From Cylicocyclus nassatus (lineage: Eukaryota > Nematoda > Chromadorea > Rhabditida > Strongylidae), in assembly GCA_958299035.1 (NCBI GenBank), contig CATQJL010000001.1, positions 45,757,870 to 45,821,869 of the forward strand: DNA of 64,000 nucleotides, given 5' to 3'. Under the pieces are notes generated by a model, which was given only the letters and a program-made list of their open reading frames with translations, did no database searches and had not been told where the DNA came from. Position numbers and translations under genes: made by a program. Shown piece after piece: positions 56,833 through 64,000 of this stretch. Positions within the stretch are counted from its first letter, which is position 1, and every line of letters starts with the position of its first letter.

Positions 56833-57437
56833 CAGTGGCGTACCGAGGGGGGAGGGGCGCCCCCCCCCCCCCGAGAATGGGTCGCGGAATTTTTGAAACT
56901 TACTTATATCTTATATATAAAGCTGAATGTCTGTTTGTCTGTCTGTATGTTTGTCTGTCTGTGTGTACGCATGTTCCGAATAGAAAATTCCATTACTGAA
57001 CCGATCCGGACCAAACTTGACACACATACACGCCCCGGCGGGTGTCATAGGCTACTTTTCGTCATCGATCGATATCGATTTTATCGATCTTTTGCAAAAT
57101 TTGAGCTACGGGGCTGGGAGTTGGTACAGGGGGATAATCGAGCATGCTGATTATGAATAAAATAATGACAGGGCCGGGCGGAGCCGGGTAAGCCATCTAG
57201 TGGGTTATAAAAATGTGCAAACGACTTGTTTATTTTTGTAAATAATTGAAATATTCTTTAAAAATTTTTAGAAATTCAAATTAGCCTTATGAAAAAAAAA
57301 TTTTCGGGGCCCGCAATAATTTTGCGAAGCACCCCAAAAAAATTTTTCGGAGTACGTGGCTAAAGCCGCGCACCTTCAACCGAAAAATTTTTTTGTCGCC
57401 CCCCCCCCCCCGGTCCGAAATCCTGCGACCGCCACTG
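56833..57437. mobile_element. hAT element (605 bp), 8-bp duplication CTTGATTT
   Basis: CAGTGGCGTACCGAGG and the inverse of CAGTGGCGGTCGCAGG, exact CTTGATTT at 56825-56832 and 57438-57445. C-rich subterminal tracts as in many hAT MITEs. Confidence 0.87.
56909..57200 (+). mobile_element. Non-autonomous Helitron (292 bp) inserted in the hAT element
   Basis: 5' TCTTATATATAAAGC and a GTCTGT tract; 3' hairpin-forming GGGCGGAGCCGGGTAA followed by ATCTAG. Host A at 56908 and T at 57201, no duplication, as Helitrons do. Confidence 0.83.
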
Positions 57438-58192
57438 CTTGATTTGTGTAAGTCCTGGTAACACTCTGTGGTATACATGTACTTCTGAATAAAGTGCGCA
57501 TGTTTTATGAATAAGCGTCAAAAAGACTCCCACATAATGTTTTCGTGCATACGCACATATACACGGGCCAAATGCGTGAAGGACGTTAGTGGGAGTTTCG
57601 CCCAAAATGGCGCGATCCTCAACGTGTTAAACTCTCAATTATCTCGTTCGTCCAGTTTTGTTCTCTTTGGAAACATGGAAGAACAAACTCAAACATGTTA
57701 AGACAATTTTTGCAATGCGGCACATGTCTCCTAGTCATGATATAGATGATATGTTCTCGCCGTTTTCGCGCCTTCTAATATGCATTTTTGGATTCAGCGT
57801 TGCAGATAGCCCTCGATAAGTGGATTTTCTAGGAATCGAGTTTTTGCCCGGACACTGCCTTCAAAATCCAGTATTCTGTAAGTTCTGAAGGGACTCCACC
57901 GCCACAACCAGTAACGTGATTTCAGCTACGAACCAAGCAAAACTATATCCAGTTAAACAACACAAGCTCATTCATGATGTGTTGGGTCAATCTGCAGGCT
58001 TCAGTTCTAAACTAGCCTGGGACTTTTAAATGACAAGCGTTTGTACTGGGGTGATTTGCTTCAAAAACTATCGGCAATAACAAAATTTCGTGCTCGCGTT
58101 TCCGCTGCGACATCTTCGAGCAAATCTGCTGTGAAAGCCGACAAATGGAATATATGTTTATTCAACGAATTCAAAGATTTGTTACCAACTTA

Positions 58193-58644
58193 CAAGGGAA
58201 TGGTCAGAAGTCGAAGTGGCCAAACCAAACAAGCTGTATACCATTCGATGCAGTATAAAACGCTGACTTCGAATCTGTCTTTCTCATCTGCTTCACGCTT
58301 CTGTGGGTGAAGCTACAAGCCATTAAAGACCATTATTTTGCTAAGAAATTACGCGTGAAATTGAAAGTTTAGCCGTGCAGAGCCACGTTCGCCTTAATGC
58401 TGGGCCAAAACATGCAGCTAGCCTACTTCAAATTTTTAAAGAAAGAAGCTGAGCTAAAAGTGCACCAGTGTGCTCAATTTCGCTGTTTTTATGTGTGATT
58501 TTTTCACAATAAAATCGCTTGTAACTTCGTCCACAGAAGCGGGAAGCAGATAAGAAGGACAGATTCGAAATCAGCGTTTTATATTGCATCGAATAGTATA
58601 CAGCTTGCTTGGTTTGGCCACTTCGATTTCTGACCATTCCCTTG
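58193..58644. mobile_element. CAAGGG-family foldback (452 bp), TTA duplication
   Basis: CAAGGGAATGGTCAGAAG and its inverse, TTA at 58190-58192 and 58645-58647. Empty site in the first copy near 3900. Arms inverted for about 130 bases. Confidence 0.85.
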
Positions 58645-58949
58645 TTAATATCAACAAATTTATTTTTGCACTTTGACAAATTGCGACTTTTTGATTTTTT
58701 TCATTTCAACCTCATGTGAACGGACTGCAAGCGTCAACTCTAAACCTACTGCTTCCTGATGACTTCCTCCAGTGATCACAATATTTGTTGTATATGAAGC
58801 TCACAAATCCCATCTAGTTTGAGAATGTTTTGAAATCATACCATTTCTTGAATTGGACTTCCCTCAAAAAATCGCTGTTAGGAAGTGCAGAAATTGAGAT
58901 CTTCTCAGCATCCTTAAGATTCAAATCTGAAAATCGAACTCCTCAAATA

Positions 58950-59948
58950 TTAGGTCGGTCCTTTCCGTTTTTTTCAGTCTGTCATAAAAATGCGTGGAAT
59001 AAAGACAAGCAATTAATTTGAGCATTGGCAGACGCAGTTTTCCTTCCTTTTGCCATGAGTTATGTTTTGGGACCATTTGCTTTGGCGAATTCATTACTGC
59101 CAAAAATCAAACCCATAGTTTTTGCATGCCCAATTTTGGCAATTTTTCGTAGTCTTCATTCTGAACTTTTTGAAAAGCTTTTATAACAGTTAGATACCTA
59201 AACAAAGTGCGATGCAGTGGAATTTTTTGGTCCCATAGCTGTCCAAGGTTTCCAAGATTATATTTATGATGTTATCAAATTCCACTTTTGATGATCCCAA
59301 AACTCACAGAACATAAACGGAGCACAACAAAGGTGTCATTCAAAACAGCTTTTTCTCCCCTTTCTGATAGGCCTCTTTCCTTTCCAATTCGTGGAGTATT
59401 CTGCGATAAAATCATCATAATTCCTGGTTTTGAGGTCGCCTCATGCAGTAACCGTAGAATGCGAGGTTTGATATTTCGAAGCGGCCAGCACTCTGATACT
59501 TTGTAAAGTTACCGTGTTATCATAATCGATCTTTGCAAGTTTTAAATTGCGACGATTTGCTAGTGATTGGAGCCTTTGTATATTTTAGATTTCGCAAAAA
59601 TGAAGACTTTTGGAAAAGTTATCCTGAAAATACTAAGAAGCTAATTGAAGACGCGAAAAAAAATTGCATTGCATTGCACTTTTTTACGCTATCTAACCGC
59701 TATCAAAACCTTTCCAAGACTTCAGGATAGAGATTTCGAAAAATTGTCAAATTTGGGCGTGGTAAAAACTATGGGTCTGACATTTCGGCAGTTGTCTCAA
59801 AAATCTCCAAAGCAAACGGCTTCATGATATAACTGATGGAAAGAGGAAGAAAAACTGCATATAATGGTGCTCAGAGCATTTGTCTTTCTTTATTCCACGT
59901 ATTTTTATGACAGGTTAAAAAAAGGGAGGAACTTTTGGACCAATTTAA
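58950..59948. mobile_element. Mariner-type foldback (999 bp)
   Basis: TTAGGTCGGTCCTTTCC at the left, inverse ending GGACCAATTTAA at the right, TA on both sides; arms inverted. It interrupts the duplicated segment. Confidence 0.75.
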
Positions 59949-60091
59949 TATATTGATACGCAATGCTAAAAGTCCACTAACTTTAGTTAGAACTAACGGG
60001 GAGAGGATAATTGGTGACCGTGGCTTTTCCAGAAGAGACGCATACCATCGCACATCAAACGCTGATTCCGAATCTGCCTTCCTTATCTGCG

Positions 60092-61132
60092 AGCCCCTCT
60101 GGACAAGGAGTTATGAGATCAGAAGAAAATCCTTAGAAGTCTCTCGTAAGCTCGTAGAGAATCATTCATACTTTGGATCCCGATTTTCCACAACAGAGAA
60201 AATGGATCGAAATGATTCATTGTCGATTGCTAAATAAAAGTTGAAGACCTCTATGCAATCTCAGACATGAGATTAGCATACTATTGCGCTCGCCGTGGCG
60301 ATGAAGGCAATCGAAGTGAGATTGTCTTTTGAACACACGGAACAGGGGAATTCCATTCACCAAAAATTGCACATATATAGGCGCAGAGGACGATATCAAA
60401 AATATCAGAAACTGCACTCAAGAAATCAACACATTCATCCTTGCACTTGCAAGGCATTTAATCCACTAATCGAATCCACCGCATTAGTTGAGTTTACTTC
60501 TGCTTTCGTAAAAAGAAATAGTTACTCAAGTTTCTACTGTTTGTCTGTGTTGTTAATTCCGGACATGATGTCTGCTGATTTACTCTCGTTCGCTAATGTT
60601 CAGTTATGATCTTCTTTTTAAAATTAACTGTTTGAAAACGTCACTATCAATGCACGACAGCAGGAGAAGGGTAATCTGAAATCAAGTTTTGTGATCATCA
60701 TCTGTCAAGCAGAGGAACAGTGGAATACAACTGTTTAGAGACAAAAACTTGGTCGAGATTTGCACAACGAATTCCCCATAATCCGCACAACAACTAAACC
60801 TGACATTAAAAAAAATCAAAAACTTTTCCAGTGAGCTCATAAGCACAACCTAGTTTGTGTCTGGCCAGGAAAGTTCTGCTACGCTGAGCGTTTGTTTTGG
60901 CCATGCAGATGTCATTTTACAAAAATGGCTGTGTTTACTATTGCAATCACACTTTTCCTAGCCTTTTAGCTCAAAAGACACAAGATTAGTTTTGCAGGAA
61001 TCCAAATGCTTCAGCAGGGATACATCAACATAAAACGATTAACAAAAACGAGACTCACAATTTTCGAAAATGTCAGACAAACTGGTGAACATTGAAAACA
61101 GAGTTTCAACGCACAATGATAAACTCATCAAA
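60092..61132. other. No feature seen downstream of the 139-aa gene
   Basis: No exon, RNA gene or repeat supported. Confidence 0.4.
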
Positions 61133-61138
61133 TTTATT
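61133..61138 (-). terminator. Polyadenylation signal of the 139-aa gene
   Basis: AATAAA on the minus strand, about 34 bases beyond the TAG at 61172-61174, at the normal distance for a short 3' UTR. Confidence 0.6.
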
Positions 61139-61171
61139 CACATCTAAAAACCTGATGCACTATATCGTCGT

Positions 61172-63531
61172 CTAATGTCCTCCTACTTCGATGTCGCCCT
61201 CCTTTTTGAGTGGATTATACTTTTTGAAGTACAAAGCGTCAGCCTTCTTTTGTCTAATACCATACCAGTGTTCAACCTGAACATAATGTTGAGCAAGGAT
61301 GAGAAGAAGCGAGAAAAATGTCGCAAAAATAATTCGTAAATAGCGATACCATTGAAAAATTAGGCTTAGCTGAACGTTTGATGTTGTAGAAGCCAAAGCC
61401 AAATAGGACAAACAAAACCAGACATATGTGCGGAAGGTTGTAGATAGTGAATGCGGTAATTTTCTGTGGTAAAAGAGTAAAGCCTTGATCGAGCATAGAA
61501 CCAAAACTCTCACAAAGGCTTCCGTCGGAGACGACTAAGACTCCAGTCAAGGGGAGGCTAATTATGAAAAAATAAAGACATTAATCTCGCAGAAAGTACC
61601 GTGATACCTTCAGAAGCTAGATGGAGCAAAGACATGAAGCTGTTCTATCTATTAGGTTGGAAAGAAAATTCTCGGACATTGCCTTTAGACAAAGTTTTTG
61701 TTCTGATGTAAGCACTAATTGGGGCATGCTGCACACCGTTGGATAGAGGAGAGCAATCTCTACAAAACTATTGTAAGCGCAAAGCGCAAACCTTACCAAC
61801 GTTTTCAATAAAAATTCAAGCGAAAATTCTAAAGCATAGCTTTTTGCTCTAACCCAGATGTCCAACTTCTATAAACGTTATGGAACCCCCACATGCTCCA
61901 CTTTATAGCATACACATACTTACCCACTTATATGCATAGCTCGGATGAAATTTGAGCTTAAACAACAAGAAAAACGAGGTAATTCAAAAGTGGCAAACTC
62001 CGCTCCCATCGATCCCAGGCTCCTCCCACTTGTTTAAATTTCATCTACAGGCAACTGAGAGTACAGATGCAAAATTTTGCGCATGTACATGCATTAGAAT
62101 GCAAGATATAACAGATTTGATCTAAAAATGTCCGAGAACTTTCTTACCAACCTAATAGATGGATCGCATATCTACCAGACTATGATATTGAGATGATGGG
62201 CTGCGCAGGTTTAAATAACTGATGATACTCGGAAGTAGCGATAATATTATGTGATATCTCACATTATAACTCAAGAAAGTCAAAAACCACAAAATAATAC
62301 CTCGTGATGATGAGCGTCGGCTTTGCCCTTGTGATACATGATGCTGTGACGTGGTTTGACTGTAATATGGGAAATTGGTACAATTTAAACGATAACAGTT
62401 CACATCAATCTCTACTACCCATCACTTATTATACTAAGCCTGCTTAGGCAATTTCGGAACTGACAAGAACAAGAATTTGCTTCCACGTAAAGCATTGATC
62501 AAAGATTAGTGAACGAACATGAAGAAAAAAGAGATAGAGATGTTACGGTATACTTGTGCGAGCTCGAAATGCACACTGGATAAAAATATTCAAAAAAAAA
62601 CAAAGAGCTTGGATTGCTAAGAAATTCCAGAATATGGAAATACACTCACATGGAACGACGTATTTCAGTATTACAAACATGATGATGCCAGAGTAGACGT
62701 AGAAACGGAATACTGGGATGTATTTCCAGCAATGACGCCATGACCACATGCGCAGCTGAAAACGAAAAATAGAACCACGATCTACATAATTACTATGGGA
62801 AAAAGATTTGATTCTACCTCTTTTTTGATTTCCTTTGTTTTCTGACCGTGGTCAAGAAAGGTGATAAAACGCCAGAAACGGATTTAAAGGCAGTGTTAAG
62901 GCAAGAAGTCTATTTTGAGATTTTCTGCTGGGCCTATTCACTACAGTGAATACGAAAATCCACATGCGAGAGCGCGAAAAGGCGAAAATGGGCTTTAACG
63001 CAGGAGGAGAATCAGCAGGTAGGCGGAGTCTTCCACTTTGTGAAGTCACCCCTCCCGACTTCCAAAGCGATCTTCTCGTTCCGGCTTCAAGTAAAGCGTT
63101 CGCGCTTTTCCGTTAGCGATCTTAGGGTGGATACGGTGACTTCACAGAGTGGAAGACTCCACCCAACTGCCGATTTCCCTCCTGCGTTAGAGCCCTCTTC
63201 GCCTTTTTCGCGCTTTCCAGTGTGGATTTCCGGGTTCACCATAGCGTATAGGCCCAGGTAAGCAGAAGATCGAGCAAAATCGACTTGTCCGGACACTGCC
63301 TTCAAGAAAGCGCCAAAGGCTTACAAAAAACTAATGCATGCAACTATGGTGATAAATGAGGTTGAATCAGGCAAAACCAACGTATTCTTGAGCTGTCCAT
63401 GGTCGAGCGGGCATTCGCGGATGGAGATCTGTGGCTGGCACGGGGCCTTTTGTATTAGCAAGGGCTTGTGCTGCTCCAATCACAGTCTCTGTGGTCCATT
63501 TAGCCGCCTGATACACTTTACCTACCACCAT
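61172..63531 (-). CDS. Four-exon gene for a 139-aa single-pass membrane protein of unknown function
   Basis: Exons 63382-63531, 62650-62755, 62301-62359 and 61172-61276 join in phase (0, 1, 0) to 140 codons including TAG. The product starts MVVGKVYQAAKWTT, has a Trp-rich stretch (MWSWRHCWKY, about residues 53-62), one hydrophobic segment at about 65-84 (YVYSGIIMFVILKYVV), then a hydrophilic His/Lys-rich tail (KGKADAHHHE, KKADALYFKKYNPLKK). A TTTGCAG acceptor lies six bases before the ATG, as expected for spliced-leader trans-splicing, and AATAAA lies about 34 bases past the stop. I do not recognise the family. Size, single membrane segment and charged tail resemble small mitochondrial inner-membrane accessory subunits, but that is inference only. 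Introns 1 and 3 contain transposons. Confidence 0.8.
61652..62155. mobile_element. Mariner-type MITE in intron 3 of the 139-aa gene
   Basis: TTAGGTTGGAAAGAAAATTC and the inverse ending CCAACCTAA, TA on both sides; 504 bp. Termini related to the element at 576. Confidence 0.82.
62888..63301. mobile_element. AGGCAGTGTY element in intron 1 of the 139-aa gene
   Basis: AGGCAGTGTTAAGGC after TTAA; GACACTGCCT before TCAA; arms inverted (GGAAGWCTCCRCC blocks). 414 bp. Confidence 0.73.
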
Positions 63532-63545
63532 AGTTACCTGCAAAC
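63532..63545 (-). promoter_or_regulatory. Probable spliced-leader acceptor of the 139-aa gene
   Basis: The minus strand reads TTTGCAG followed by GTAACT and the ATG. A 3' splice site six bases from the start codon with no coding exon upstream is the usual arrangement of nematode trans-splicing. Inference from sequence only. Confidence 0.55.
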
Positions 63546-64000
63546 TACTTAACGAAGATATAAATGAAGATAGTGGTGTGGGCTGAAGCAATAAGATACT
63601 CTTTTTTACGTGAAAAAAAATAAGCGAGACGGAGCACACAAGATGGGATAAAACACATAACATATATGCACACAAAGAAAGTTAGAAACTGTTCGTTCAT
63701 TCGAGTAACTGCGGTTATAGTCTTCACACTCCAGGAAGGAACACGAATCTACTTGTTGTGGGACTCCAACTTCTAGAGCTGACTTTTAGTAAGATTCAAA
63801 GCTTACAGCTTCCATACATGGCCTCAACGATTGATATGGATAGTCGCACTATTTTTGGAGGCTAACTGCTATTTGAAGCTTTAGGGGTCCTTTGATTTCC
63901 ACGGTACTAGAACGGTATAACTCGATACAACTATTCAAAAGTCTGAGCACTTCTGTGCACCTAATTCATATCAACGGCTCTACAAACTGTACCTTTTTGC
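63546..64000. other. Upstream of the 139-aa gene, no feature seen
   Basis: Holds the presumed promoter region of the minus-strand gene; no TATA or exon could be supported. Confidence 0.35.

Larger units (their letters stand above)
56440..57626. mobile_element. piggyBac-like element with nested hAT and Helitron
   Basis: CACCTTGACGACC and the inverse of CACGTTGAGGATC, with TTAA at 56436-56439 and 57627-57630. Subterminal GCATACGCAC blocks occur in both ends. No transposase frame. Confidence 0.75.
55630..60091. repeat. 1.1-kb duplicated segment, second copy, expanded by insertions
   Basis: Aligns with 3260-4338 after removing 55773-56215, 56440-57626 (plus a 240-bp fragment to 57873), 58193-58644 and 58950-59948. 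The minus-strand frame kept in the first copy has a stop here. Confidence 0.75.

Overview
This is a eukaryotic genome segment, most likely from a nematode of the rhabditid/strongylid type. The evidence is two spliced protein-coding genes on the minus strand with many very short introns (44-93 bp), TTTCAG-type 3' splice sites, and acceptor sites a few bases upstream of start codons that look like spliced-leader acceptors. The species assignment is inference. Prokaryotic gene calling does not apply, and nearly all open frames in the window are non-coding.

Two genes can be reconstructed. (1) A complete 19-exon M13 zinc metallopeptidase (neprilysin family), 42772 down to 35239. Exon phases agree at all 18 joins, giving 731 codons plus none broken, with HEITH, GENIAD, NAYY and the C-terminal CxxW all present. 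(2) A 4-exon gene, 63531 down to 61172, encoding a 139-residue protein with one membrane segment that I do not recognise.

The rest is dominated by transposable elements, many of which can be delimited to the base by terminal inverted repeats (TIRs) and target-site duplications (TSDs). 0-2 kb: small foldback elements and a mariner-type element with another element nested in it. 2.4-4.3 kb: tandem repeats, a minisatellite and an un-interrupted copy of a 1.1 kb duplicated segment. 7.4-19.6 kb: an LTR retrotransposon system (a solo LTR with 5-bp TSD, then an 8.5 kb minus-strand element without pol, with a duplicated flank). 21-34 kb: mariner-like, hAT, foldback and PIF/Harbinger-like elements and a 680-bp tandem repeat. 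35-43 kb: the peptidase gene, whose four long introns are the ones holding transposons. 42.9-46.8 kb: a GC-rich MITE family that has inserted into itself twice. 47-51 kb: 1-kb mariner-type foldbacks. 52-55 kb: a TTAA element and a palindromic array. 55.6-60.1 kb: the second copy of the 1.1 kb segment, expanded to 4.5 kb by dated insertions including a Helitron inside a hAT inside a piggyBac-like element. 61-63.5 kb: the second gene, again with transposons in its long introns.

The most interesting signals are the self-nesting CTCAGATAA MITE family immediately 5' of the peptidase gene, a foldback transposon family that carries tRNA-like pol III promoter sequences in both arms, and the LTR element whose arrangement looks like two haplotypes joined end to end.
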